The notes below the pieces were generated by a model. It worked only from the letters and a program-made list of their open reading frames with translations. It made no database searches and had not been told where the DNA came from. From contig JACCIC010000165.1 of assembly GCA_018907035.1 (NCBI GenBank), positions 1,065,001 through 1,129,000 on the forward strand: 64,000 nt of DNA, written 5' to 3'. Positions 43,346-53,973 of this stretch are shown here, piece after piece. The first letter of the stretch is position 1; each line of letters starts with the position of its first letter. A program made the translations under genes and the position numbers. The stretch comes from Sycobia sp. Sy_11 (Eukaryota > Arthropoda > Insecta > Hymenoptera > Epichrysomallidae).

Positions 43346-43935
43346 TCAGAAGTGGTAGACCCATGTTTCATCCATGGTTATGAAATGGCTCAATAATTCG
43401 GCTTCATTTTTGCCAAAAATTGCCAAAAATACAACTGAAACATCTTCGCGACGCTGTTTTTGTTCCATTGTGAGCAAACGCGGCACCCATCTTGCACACG
43501 CTACTACATTGCGCACTTTTAGTCGACGATCATTCAGTACCGCTTTGTGGATATTCTTCAACATTTCTGGAGTCGTCACCTCATTCGGTCAATCACTGCG
43601 ATGCTCGTCTTGGCAGTTGTTATGGCCTCGTTTAAACTCTGCTTGCTATCCAATATTTTACTGTTGCTAACGAAAGACCTGGCTCACCCAGAGTAGAGTT
43701 TAGTTCTGCTTTTATATTCGTTAGACTGAGGCTTTTCAAATAAAACTATTGTATCACGATCACAAATTTTTCATGCTTACAAATTCACTGAAAATGTTCA
43801 ATATTAATTCTGTCAAATAACTACTAAACATCATGAAGTTTTCAAACGTGAGACATATACTTTATAGATTGTGTACTTTCTAATACAGTGGTATTTTTTG
43901 AGCAACTACCGCCACCTCTAGGTCTGGCCAGGTAC
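43346..43935 (-). mobile_element. mariner element, N-terminal half (minus)
   Basis: The minus frame 43579-43346 reads TTPEMLKNIHKAVLNDRRLK, then CARWVPRLLTMEQKQRREDV and SHFITMDETWVYHF, which keeps the first catalytic Asp (M-D-E-T-W). Upstream, the helix-turn-helix region and about 100 bases of 5' flank match the copy at 24600-25712. The element end is near 43935 (TTGGTACCAGAAGTACCTGG on the minus strand). Everything after the first Asp region is missing. Confidence 0.88.
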
Positions 43936-44059
43936 TTCTGGTACCAACCTAGTATTAACTTAATTTCTTCCTCTGAAAACCTTCAAAAGATCTACAACGA
44001 CACAATTCACTGCTTTACACAATTACTTCGTCTATCAAAATACCAATCTTAGTAAGCGA

Positions 44060-45420
44060 TACCAGTCATGATGAAGATGAAGCTATGAAAATCGATATAA
44101 GTGATGAAAATATTTCAGAATCTTTCAGTGACATGGTCTAAGAAACAAGATGATGACAAAGAAGATGAAGAAGAAGGTGACACAGAACATGATGAAATGA
44201 ATGACGGAGAAAGTTACGATGGACATAACGAAGGAACTGATTGTGATGTTAACTTAACGATTTGGTAAGAGACTTGGGGCTATTTAAAAAACAATCGAAA
44301 CTATTGGCATCACCCCTGAAAGAAAAAGGATGTTTACACAAAAAAACAAAAGTAACATACTGTAGAAACAGAGATGAGCCTTTTCGAAATTATTTTATTC
44401 AAGATGGTTCTTTGGTATATTTTAATAATATAGATGGGCTGTTTAGCGAATTTGGAGCTGATCATGATCCTAAAGAATATCGGCTATTTATTTATTCTTC
44501 TAAGGAAAGCCTTAAAGCTGTGTTATTATACAATGGGAATCAACTAGGTTCTGTTCCATTGGCTTACTCTACGGCAATCGATGACAATTACGTGACTATG
44601 GAATACTTACTTGATAAAATGAATTATGGGTTGTATAAATGGAAAATCTGCACGGATTTAAAAGTTGTCACAATCATTTTGGGTCAACAATCTGGTTTTA
44701 CGAATTATCCATATTTTCTATGTGCATGAGACAGCGGAACTCGTGAACAACCTTATGATGTAAAGGAGTAGCCAGCAAGGAATAGTTTTGTTGTAGGGGA
44801 AAAAATCTCAAATATAATAACTTGGTTGATCCTGATAATATAATACTGCCTCGTCTTCATATAAAATTAGGCTTGATTCAACAGCTAGTGATAGTTTTAA
44901 ACAAAAGAGATAGTACAGCCTTTCAACATATCTTCGTGAAGTTTCCAAAGATATTCGAAGCAACAGTCAATGAGGGAATTTTTGATGAACCTTAAATAAG
45001 AACTCGAATTCCCAAATCGAATATTAGAGAATGAACGACAAGATTGGCAGTGTTTTGTTGATGTTTGTACGAAACTTTTAGGTAACAACAGAGATCCAAA
45101 TTATGAACGAATAGTTAGCGACTTAGTCTTAAACTACAAAGCTGGCCAATGGCTCACGAGTAAGAAGCTCCAGTTTTTAGATTCTTATTTAGACAAATTT
45201 CCAGAAAATCTAGGAGATTGTAGTCAACAGCAAGGTGAAAGATTTCATTATGATATTAAACAGATGGAAAGGTGTTATGAAGGATTTTGGGATGCCAATA
45301 TGTTGTCAGATGACTGCTAGAACCTTAAAAAGGATACTTTAGTTAAGCACAAGAGTAAAATGCTGAAAAGAACATTCCATGAAAGATGTAGACCTAACAA
45401 GAAAGCGCATTTCCATTGAA
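44060..45420 (+). pseudogene. decayed member of an unclassified repetitive arthropod gene family
   Basis: An acidic N-terminal region (Glu/Asp-rich, 44160-44250) precedes a 155-codon open frame (44262-44729) with the blocks SPLKEKGCLHKKTKVTYCRN, FNNIDGLFSEFGADHDPKEY and WKICTDLKVVTIILGQQSGF followed by TNYPYFLC. Further blocks follow with stops and frame changes: an HIKLGLIQQLV-like segment near 44855-44895, and near 45210-45345 DCSQQQGERFHYDIKQMERC. I recognise this as a multi-copy predicted protein found through many arthropod genomes, with a putative metal-binding GF-x-x-Y-P-x-F-L-C segment. No established function or transposon class is known to me. Its copy number suggests a mobile element. 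Confidence 0.7.
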
Positions 45421-45594
45421 GATTTATGGCTTAACAGAGTGAGAGGCATAAACATCACTGTTAAGAACTTTCCCTAATAAGATTACAATAAAAAAATGAT
45501 TGTTTCACCATGCCATTGAAATTCTCGATCTAAATATAAATTTTTGAGATTTTATGATGTCCATGACATCTAACTGACTTCAAAAAGTTAGAAG
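45421..45594. other. no gene seen
   Basis: Short AT-rich spacer after the decayed ORF. Confidence 0.4.
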
Positions 45595-45790
45595 ATCTTA
45601 ACTTGGGGTTTGTAGGCTGGGGCTTGTAGAGTTGCAGGTTACCGGTCTCTGGGTTTGAGGAAAATAGGATGTGAAGGCCGGGGTTGTAAAGTTGCAGGTT
45701 ACCGGGCTCGGGGATGGAGAAAATCCAAATGTGGAGATCGGAGGTTGATAGTCGAGGTTTATAGTAATGCAGTGTTGAAGGGCTCAAGGG
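45595..45790. repeat. minisatellite, ~60-65-bp unit
   Basis: Two good copies and flanking partial ones of GTTGCAGGTTACCGGTCTCT / GTTGCAGGTTACCGGGCTCG, with the connecting element GGCCGGGGTTGTAAA / GGCTGGGGCTTGTAGA. It ends about 180 bases left of the mariner at 45972. Confidence 0.8.
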
Positions 45791-45971
45791 TACAAAATCT
45801 AGGGTTATATATTTGTCTTTTTTTTGAAAATGAATGAATTAACCTTGAAATGACCCGAATTTGACGGGATCCAACCTATTCAGGGTTTGCATTCAGGATA
45901 CAAAAATACATGATAGTATACGATAGAAGCTCATAGGATGTGCCAAAAACACGTTCTTCCTTGATTCTAAT

Positions 45972-47096
45972 GTGGTGGAGTTCAACATGCCTCGGATTCA
46001 TGATCAAAATGAAAAACGTGGAAAATCGTGCTGTCATCAAATACTTTTATTTGAAGGGGTTACGCCGAAGGAAATTAAAGAAGAGATGGAATCAACACTA
46101 GGGACATCCTTCCCATCATATTCAACCGTTAAGCAGTGGATTTCCGAGTTTAAAAAGGGTCGTGTGAGCACCTCTGATGAGCCTCGCTCAGGACGACGCA
46201 TTGCGGTGACAACTCCAGATATGATCGAAAAAATCCATCAAATAGTGCTGAAAGACCGCAGATTAAAAGTGCGTGAGATAGCTGAGACCTGTAAGATGTC
46301 ATATAAACGTGTACAATATATTTTGCACCAACATTTATACATGAAAAAGCTCTGTGCAAGATGGGTGCCGCGTTTGCTAACAGTCGACCAAAAATTGATT
46401 CGAAAGAACATTTCTACCGCCAAGATGGCGATTCGTAACCGTTAATGAAACTTGGGTCCACGATTACAATCCTGAAAACAAATAACAGCCTAAACAATGG
46501 ATTGGACCAGGGGAATGAACTCCAAAGAAGGCAAAAATAAATTTCTCAGCGAACAAGGTTATGGCTACTTTTTTGGGATGCAAGAGGCATTATATACATT
46601 GATTACCTTGAAAAGGGTAAAACTATCACTGGTCAATACTACGCACACTTATTGCCACATTTGAGCCATGAAGTGAAAATTAAATGACCTCATCTGGCGA
46701 AGAAACAAATCTTGTTTCATCACGATACCGCACCAGCGCATATGTCAATCGTTGCGATGGCTAAAATCATCGATCTGAAGTTTGAATTGATGCCGCAGCC
46801 TCCCTACTCTCAAGACCTAGCCCCGAGTGACTATTATCTGTTTGCTAACCTCGAAAAATGGCTTGGCGGTAAGTGATTTTCAGACAATGAAGAAGTAATC
46901 GAAGATGTAAATGGGTATTTTGAGGAGCTTAACGAATCAGTCAAGAGAGATGGCATTACTAGACTAGAACACCGCTATAAGAAATATATCAACCTTGGAG
47001 GAGATTATGTTGAAAAATAAAAAAAAATTCTTAAACACGTTGTTTTTCTTGGTCTGGCCGGAAACTTATCAATCCATCCTCGTATTCTATTTTCAT
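45972..47096 (+). mobile_element. mariner element, near full length
   Basis: The first 157 codons are open (45972-46445); the likely original start is MPRIHDQNEKR at 45987. The helix-turn-helix domain is complete (LFEGVTPKEIKEEMESTLGT, VKQWISEFKKGRVST, REIAETCKMSYKRVQYILHQ), followed by KLCARWVPRLLTVDQK. A frameshift near 46435 and several stops follow. The first catalytic residue reads TVNETWVHDY with Asn replacing Asp. The second is FHHDTAPAHMS and the third SQDLAPSDYYLFANLEKWLG (D,D34D-type spacing). C terminus EHRYKKYINLGGDYVEK near 46970-47020; right terminal repeat near 47060-47096. It is dead but the best preserved mariner here. Confidence 0.93.
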
Positions 47097-47099
47097 GCA

Positions 47100-47600
47100 G
47101 GGATGGTTGAATACGATATCCTGTTACCTCAGGACGATTTCTTCTGGTAGTTTTCTGTTCGGGTGATAGTGCGATGTCCAGGTGTTTCCGAAATACTTAT
47201 ACGGGGAGTGTTACGTTTAGTCGGTAGGAAACGCTGTCTAGCTGCCTTGGGACGACTTCTACGCATACTTTCATCAGCGGATGATAAAAATACCATGTTC
47301 AGATGTTTCTGGATGATTTCTACAAGGAGTATTCTGTTTAATTTGTAGGAAACAATGTTCAGGTATGGCGGATCTATGACCAGATTCTTGTTGGGAGAGT
47401 AGAACAAGATTTCCAGGCGTTTTGGATTGACTTCTGCGTGGAGTATTGTATTTGTCCTGGTGCCTCGGGATAATTTTTATGGGGAATTACGTGTTCGAAT
47501 GATAGAAGACGATGTCCAGGTATGACGGGGCGACTTCTATAAAGAGATTCGTATTCTATTATTCGAAAACCCAAATTCCCAGCAGAAGTTGTTCCTGGAC
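47100..47600. repeat. degenerate minisatellite, ~60-70-bp unit
   Basis: Repeated phrases GATGTCCAGGTGTTTC / CATGTTCAGATGTTTC / GATGTCCAGGTATGAC, each followed by a GACTTCTACGxGGAGTATT-like segment (GATTTCTACAAGGAGTATTC, GACTTCTGCGTGGAGTATTG, GACTTCTATAAAGAGATTCG) and TTCGxTxGTAGGAAAC (TCGGTAGGAAACGC, TTTGTAGGAAACAA). About seven diverged copies. It directly follows the mariner. Confidence 0.75.
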
Positions 47601-48329
47601 ATCTGAACATCGTATTCCTCCCCCACACAAAACTCTATAGCAGTTATCCCGAGACATATTCTATTGCCCGAAAATGATATTCTTTGAACATAATATTCTT
47701 CGTATATCGTTATGCTCTAGCACACTCTCGATAACGATATACTCAAATCTTTTTAATTGAATTATTTAATGTCCTGGTTATACACGTTTGTTGATTGTTT
47801 CTTCTTGATGCAGATTTAGCTGCTCTTTTCTTTTTGACAGTTCTGCCTAGTTCTGTTTTATTTCTTCTTCCCTTTTATTATAAGTGTTTTTTGATATGCT
47901 GAATCTCTGATTTTTTTTATATATTTCTTGTTCTTTCGAATCCGTATGTTTGGTTTCGAACTCTGTTCTGCTACATATGGTGGGATTACCATTTCAATAA
48001 AATTATCTTGTTTCTAATTTTTTAATGTACATGTTTCGATATTGTTCTGTTAATGTTACATGCTTATAAACTATCTGATAATTTTGCCTCAGCTATTGTC
48101 CGATTTGATTTCGTAATATACTACAACTTTTTACTTAAAAGAATATTTAAACCTTTTTTGCTAAGACAGTCATCATTTCAACGATGTTTCTAGATAGATG
48201 TGGCACGTACATCTGTATCTGTAATTTCCTTTACTTGGACACCTACAATATATTTTAATTTTATTTTTCCCTCGCCTAGAACATCCTTCTTTCCTCTATT
48301 CATTTTATTCTATTTACTTTCCGCTAAGA
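47601..48329. other. possible further copia remains, unresolved
   Basis: No reliable similarity. Position downstream of the copia Gag on the minus strand suggests decayed pol sequence, but no conserved motif was seen. Confidence 0.35.
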
Positions 48330-48960
48330 TCACTTCGCCCTTTATACCTGAGTATTCAGTGAAAAATCATTGGTCATATACCTGGAAGCTTCAAAATCTG
48401 TCATCAGTTGTCCTGTCTATATTCTTTAACTGGATTTTCTACTTTTCTCACGAAATTAAATCATTTCTTTCGCCAGTACATTCCTTACCTATATTCACCG
48501 CTTCTTTTCTTGCTTTTCAATCTGGATAATATTTACATTCTCTCTTATAGTGCCCAATATTTTTTCACCAACAGCATATCCAATCCTTTTGGAAATTAGA
48601 TGTTATTTTTAGTGCCTGGTTCGAATCTGATATCCCTATAATATGGTCCTTATTATATATATAGCCAAAAAAATATAATATAGATATATTATAGAAAGAA
48701 TATATATATAGCCAAAAGAATATATATATATATAGCCAAGTCAGCATCATCAAAACGTTTCCCAACATCTGATAATTTATGTGCTTTTGTTAAAAAGCTT
48801 ATGATATGTTCCTCCATGTTACCACCCTCTTCCAGATGTAACCTGTACAATTTTTTGTGTGAGAAATCTTGTTGGATAGCGAAGATTTTTGGTTATACTT
48901 CTTAAGCACATCCTAAGCTTTTTTTGCTGATTTGGAATCAATAATGTGTATTAGTTGCGA
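48330..48960 (-). pseudogene. Ty1/copia Gag and protease start, degenerate
   Basis: The minus strand in mixed frames reads IIDSKSAKKA, then a VLKKYNQKSSLSNKISHTK-like segment and HKLSDVGKRFDDADLA (48955-48735), the Gag region of copia elements (D-S-K-x-A-x-E-x-W-x-x-L...L-S-x-x-G-x-x-x-x-D). ISDSNQALKITSNFQ follows. Then a damaged zinc knuckle KNIGHYKRECKYYP (about 48570-48530) and TDFEASRYMTNDFSLNT (about 48395-48345), matching the protease W-I-L-D-S-G-A-S-x-H-M-T-N box with the catalytic triplet altered. An ATATAGCC/TATA insertion interrupts Gag near 48650-48735. Confidence 0.72.
48655..48740. repeat. TATA/ATAGCCAAAA short repeat
   Basis: Four copies of ATATAGCCAA(A/G) within TATA runs, sitting inside the copia Gag relic. 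Confidence 0.8.
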
Positions 48961-49200
48961 ATCTTACACTAGATTATTTAAATCAATACAAGCTATATTA
49001 ATGATTGCAAAATTAAAGTTGTACTACATTCTATGCACTCTAATACCAATAGAAACATTATGTCCATCTCTTCTGCCTGTCTCTGCTGTATTGAGAATGC
49101 AGCAATCCTCTTCCTTACAATCGGTATATAGCACCCCGCCCCCTTTAGTACCTACCTCTTAATATTATTCTGTACAAGATGAAGCCTCGCTTCTACCTGC

Positions 49201-49204
49201 TCCT

Positions 49205-49271
<67 letters not shown>
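49201..49271. repeat. (CT)n microsatellite
   Basis: About 70 bases of nearly pure CT repeat. Confidence 0.97.
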
Positions 49272-49273
<2 letters not shown>

Positions 49274-49909
49274 CACATACACATAATATAAAACTTTTAT
49301 ATAAAATTTATGTAAAATACTTTTCGAAAGTTCCAAATATATATACACAAATAATATTCTATAAATAAATTCAAAATTAGTTCACTGATTTATTGAAATG
49401 TTCTACTTATTGTGATAACGAGAAACATAATAATATATGTTCTCAGCATATTAAGAAATTTACAACTTATAAATCTTATATGTATTTTATAAAAACTTTA
49501 TATAAAATATTTTTCTAAATTCAGTAATATATTACTACAAAAATACACACATAATATATGTAATTATATAATAAATCTTTTCATAGTGAAACAAAAAAAT
49601 GTTCATATACCAGAATAATATTTATACAAAATATTTTTCTCAAATCATCCAAAATCGATTAATCAAAACTAAATTATATAACGCACTAATGTTTTAAAAT
49701 AATGGACATTCAAGCAAATGGCTAAGTACATGTTATATACATCACTAGAAATAACAGTATGTATAATTTACACAAATATATCTAAAACTCTAAAAAATAA
49801 TAATAAATAAATAGTTTTAACAGAAATGAAGCTTAATAAAGTAATGAGATAGCCTAGTTTAAGGGTATCAGAACACTTACGGCACGGCTTACCGGCTACA
49901 AGCAGATAA
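49272..49909. other. AT-rich intron sequence, no gene seen
   Basis: No recognised similarity. Confidence 0.55.
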
Positions 49910-51530
49910 ATAAAGGAAGTTGCTTGCAACATCCGTCTGGATGACAGCACCTACACGACGGACTGGGTGAGCATTGCTCCGGCAGTAGTAAACACCCTGT
50001 TCACTCCAGACAATATACATGATGAAACGCAAGAGCAGAAAGATATGAGGTACTTGACCGACACCCTCTCACCCGAAGGGGCAGAGGGTGAATTTAATCT
50101 GGTTGAGTTAGACCAAGATGAAGCTGGGTAAAGCCCCTGGCCCAGACAGCTCCGACTTGGCCATTATTCGAACAGCACTGCCATCAGGCAGGACCTGATT
50201 AATATATACAACTCGCGTTTGAGGTTTTTGGTCTTCCCCAATGAGTGGAAAGTCGGTTAAGTCGTCACAATCCAAAAGGACGAAGATAAAAAATCTGAGG
50301 ACACCGCGCCCTTCAGGGATGCGCGCAGGAATCCGTAGTGGACTCAACTCTGTTGAACCTTGTTTTTGATCCTCTTCTTTGGCAGCTCAAGACTAGGCTG
50401 TGATGTCATTGCTTATGCTGACGAAATCGCAATCCTAATCGAGGGAGACTCGCTTAGACAGATCGAAAGGATAGGCCATAGTTATATTGATTTAGTGGAA
50501 TCTTGTTTTCGCCTCAACAAAAGGAGGCTGGTCTTTCATAAATGTGGAATGTTGATCTTGAGAGGCCACCTTCACCCGAAAGTCCCCCTTCTGACTAAAA
50601 TCGGCAGCTCCTGGGTGAAGAGATTAGAAAGCGTGAGATACCTTGGAATCCACATCTTAAACTCGGCTGCCATTTGAAATCGGTATATCTCAAATGTGTG
50701 GATTTGTTTAACAGGATTGGACGCATGGCGAGATGGGAATGGAGCCTTAAATTTAAGGCGCTTAGTACTATCTATACCGGGCTGTTCACACCTATCAGTG
50801 TATACGCAGCGGCAGGTTAGCATGATTTGATGTGTATTGAACAGCAACGCACGTTGTTCAGTACTTAAAGGCATTCGCTCATACGCACCGGTCCATACAA
50901 GACCATCTCGACAGACGCACTAGCAGTAATAGTGGGAAAACTCCCCTTCGCTCTAGAATGCAGACGTAGAGTCGAACTGTATGCAAACCGTAAAAATGCA
51001 GCGTCACGTGAGGACCAACGTCGTGCCGCGGGAGAGATATCGGAAGGATATCTCGACGACTGACAGAAAATCTGGGATAACTGGACAAAAGGTAGGCTGA
51101 CACATTTTTACCTACCTAGTGTCAAAGATAGGACAGGGGCACATTGGATCAGGCCGTCGCGATGGCGAATCCAATTCCTCACTGGGCATGTAGACATCGA
51201 GTCATATCTCTCTCACTTTCATCTGAGAGAGAGAAAGATACATGCTCACGTCTATCCCAAATACGTGGAAATTAGGATCAGATTCCAAAGGGACAACATC
51301 GCCTCTATTGATGAACGAGTTCTATTGAGCCAGACGATTTATACAGCACTTGAAAAATTAATGACCGAACCCCTTCAGACCAAGGAGTCTGAGATAACAG
51401 AGGAACCTAAATGGGTAGGTAGGCATCCGACAGTTAGCAAGGACAGTAACTTATTACAAATTCTAATCTTATACACTGGCAAATATAATATATACGCAAA
51501 GATTTTACTTTATTTATTCCTATAAATAAT
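49910..51530 (+). mobile_element. R1-clade non-LTR retrotransposon fragment (plus)
   Basis: A plus-strand fragment starts abruptly inside ORF2 with VACNIRLDDSTYTTD (about 49920), closely matching VACNVRLDNNTYTTE of the minus copy at 56.1-60.6 kb. The RT palm box is present as VIAYADEIAILIEGDSLRQI (50405-50465), where YADD has become YADE. The thumb-like block FHKCGMLILRGHLHPKVPLL is followed by the C-terminal region down to LLQTKES-like sequence near 51385. Much of the RT fingers (about 50320-50380) is deleted, and there are many stops. The 5' truncation is typical of target-primed insertion. Confidence 0.87.
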
Positions 51531-51619
51531 AACAGAAATTGATCGGACACAGATCAGTAATCGTGAGCAATAGACGCAAAGTTATTCTCTCAAAGTCTAG
51601 GCATGATAACGTTCGGTCA
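51531..51619. other. spacer
   Basis: Short stretch between the R1 fragment and a mariner scrap; nothing recognised. Confidence 0.4.
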
Positions 51620-51830
51620 CGTTTTATGAAGGCGGGAACATATGTTCTGTTCGAGATTGAACGGGAAGTGTTGCCGCACCCATCGTCCTGGCCAGACATA
51701 GCGCCTTCTGATTACCATCGATCCAAATCGATCCAGCACGACCTCGTTGATCCACACTTCTGACATTTTCAGGAAGTACGGAAATGGGTGCATGAGCTAA
51801 CGTGTATCCATTTTCCATCATAAATGTAAT
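51620..51830 (+). pseudogene. mariner transposase C-terminal scrap
   Basis: EREVLPHPSSWPDIAPSDYH (about 51659-51720) carries the third catalytic region of mariner transposases, followed by SIQHDLVDPHF and, after a stop, QEVRKWVHEL. Only the last part of the gene remains. Confidence 0.8.
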
Positions 51831-51879
51831 TTTTCCGTTTAAAAATTGTGGGAACTAAGTTCGCATTCTAATATACTAT

Positions 51880-52403
51880 ATATATACAGGGTGCCTAAAA
51901 AGTCCCGGAACAACTTAAGAATTTGCCAGGTAATCTGATTTAGATCAAGGTCAAGGTCAATCTAAAGATAACTTTCTCAATTTAATAGTGACCTTGGATT
52001 TGACCTTGGGTTGGACTTTCAAGAAAATATTTTTTAAAGAAAAAAATTTGATATTTATCTTGAAATTCTTTTTTCAGCTACTTTCCGGTTTTTACCTATG
52101 GAATTATTGATGTAGTAATTATTCAAATTTGCACAAAGCACACAATTTTTATAAGATAGAAACTTTCACAATAAATGAAAACAATTGACAAATCTATTAC
52201 AATTTAACATACAAGATGGATCATACTTAACTTTAATTACGCTTACGAGAAATTTCTTAATGATAAGAAATTTAGCTGCCTAGAAATAATTGGTATATTC
52301 CGGCTATTCGTTTCATTCGTTTCATTTCATTTGCCTAACCTAATGAATTATTTTACCTTCGGATAAAATAATTTTGAAATATTACTCTATACATATTACA
52401 TTA
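51880..52403. other. terminal-repeat-like sequence and spacer
   Basis: CAGGGTGCCTAAAAAGTCCC at 51888 looks like the end of a DNA transposon. It is followed by internally inverted GATCAAGGTCAAGGTCAA / TGACCTTGGATTTGACCTTG (about 51946 and 51989-52008). No coding trace. The rest is AT-rich. Confidence 0.45.
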
Positions 52404-53442
52404 GGTTGTCAAATATCTTCCTTCCGCATTTTTTGCTCTTCGTTCAATGCTTTATAAAAAGTGTTACAGTGGCCGGATTTATTTCAAATATGCGCCGTTT
52501 TGTTCAATAATCTGTTTTCCTCTAGATAACAAATTTTTTGAAAAAATTTCCATCTAGACGACAAATTCATAATATTCCTCTCGTAGAAATCCCTCTCCTT
52601 CTTTGCGAAGAACTCGGACAGCCACTTTTCACAAGCCTCTTTTTAGTTCAACTTTATACCACCAAGGTCGTTCGACATGGCCAGGAACAGGTGGTAATCA
52701 CTTGGCACTATGACCGGGCTATATGGTGGATGCGATAAAACCTGCCATCCGAACTCCCGTAGCTTCTGACAAGTCATCAACGAAGTGTGTGGTCTGGCGT
52801 TGTCCTGGTGGAACACTACACCCTTCCTGTTGGCCAATTGTGGACGCTTCTGGTCGATAGTCTGCTTCAAGCGATCCAGTTGTTTATAGTCGATGGTAGA
52901 ATTAAGCGTCTGGCCATATGGGAGCAGTTCATAGTGGATGATTCCCTTCCAATACTACCAAACACACAGCAAAACCTTCCTGACCGTCAATCCCGGCTTG
53001 GCCACTGTTTGGGACGGTCCACCGGCCCTGGACAGCGATCATTGTTGTATGTGATCCATTTGTCGTCGCCAGTCACCATCCACTTCAAAAATGGGTCGAG
53101 TTCGTTCCCTTTCAGCAGCAGATCGCAGGCGTTAATTCGATCCAGAAGGTTTTTTGAGTCAAATCAAGTGATAGCGTGCCATCCCCCAAAAGGCCATTAA
53201 TCTCACGGAACGTTTCTCTAGCGGATTTGCCTTTGACGAAGGAAAACTGTAAAATAGCGCGAATTTCGGCGTTACTGTTTACACGTCTATAACTTTAATT
53301 GCAATATCTAAACTAATCATGCATAGCGGCGTTTTGTACGTTGTATCAAGACCTGTCATCTACAGATACGAGCTCTACAGCGCTTTGTACATAGCCGCGA
53401 AATTTTTAACGCAAAAAGGCGGAAGGGACATATTTGTCTACT
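52404..53442 (-). mobile_element. mariner element with terminal repeats and TA duplication (minus)
   Basis: Left end GGTTGTCAAATATCTTCCTT and reverse-complemented right end AGTAGACAAATATGTCCCTT match through TCCGC...TTTTTGC, and TA flanks both ends (52402-52403, 53443-53444). Length of about 1.04 kb is somewhat short for mariner. The minus frame 52870-52643 reads QKRPQLANRKGVVFHQDNAR then PHTSL (second catalytic Asp) and SHPPYSPVIVPSDYHLFLAM (third region). Upstream frames carry the first Asp region (near 53080, RMVTGD). Frameshifts and an internal loss near 53160-53290 make it non-functional. Confidence 0.92.
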
Positions 53443-53444
53443 TA

Positions 53445-53905
53445 CAAATTATTACAATTTTATAATTTTACGTTTACAATTCATAGAATAACGGAATATA
53501 TGTGTTGCCATAATTTATAAATTCCTGACTGTATTAATGATCTTATTGCTAAATGCATATATAATCAGTAATGTCAAGAGCAAGATAAGATGGAATTTTA
53601 TGAATTGTTATTTATCCTAATTAATGAGTCATTTCACTAATATAAATTTTTATATATTATTTTCAGTAAAATAAGGAGGAGCCTTTATATAATGAAACTA
53701 TTGTATATTCTTAAATAAATTAATAATGATTCAAACATTTTATCAAGTTAAAATAAAAAAATGTTCTTATTTTACACAATGTTTAGCTATTACTGTAACA
53801 ATCACAACCTCTTCCACAGCAATTAGTATTCGACTGCTATTCTGTTTCACTAGGTTAATGGGAGACTGCACCGAGCACGTAATGTCTTAATGTCTCCTTA
53901 ATCCC

Positions 53906-53973
<68 letters not shown>

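Noticed and set aside
43089..43383. ORFs on both strands near 43.1-43.4 kb as part of an R1 element or a gene
   Set aside because: No motif of endonuclease, RT or other known domain; both strands open, consistent with chance in a GC-richer patch.
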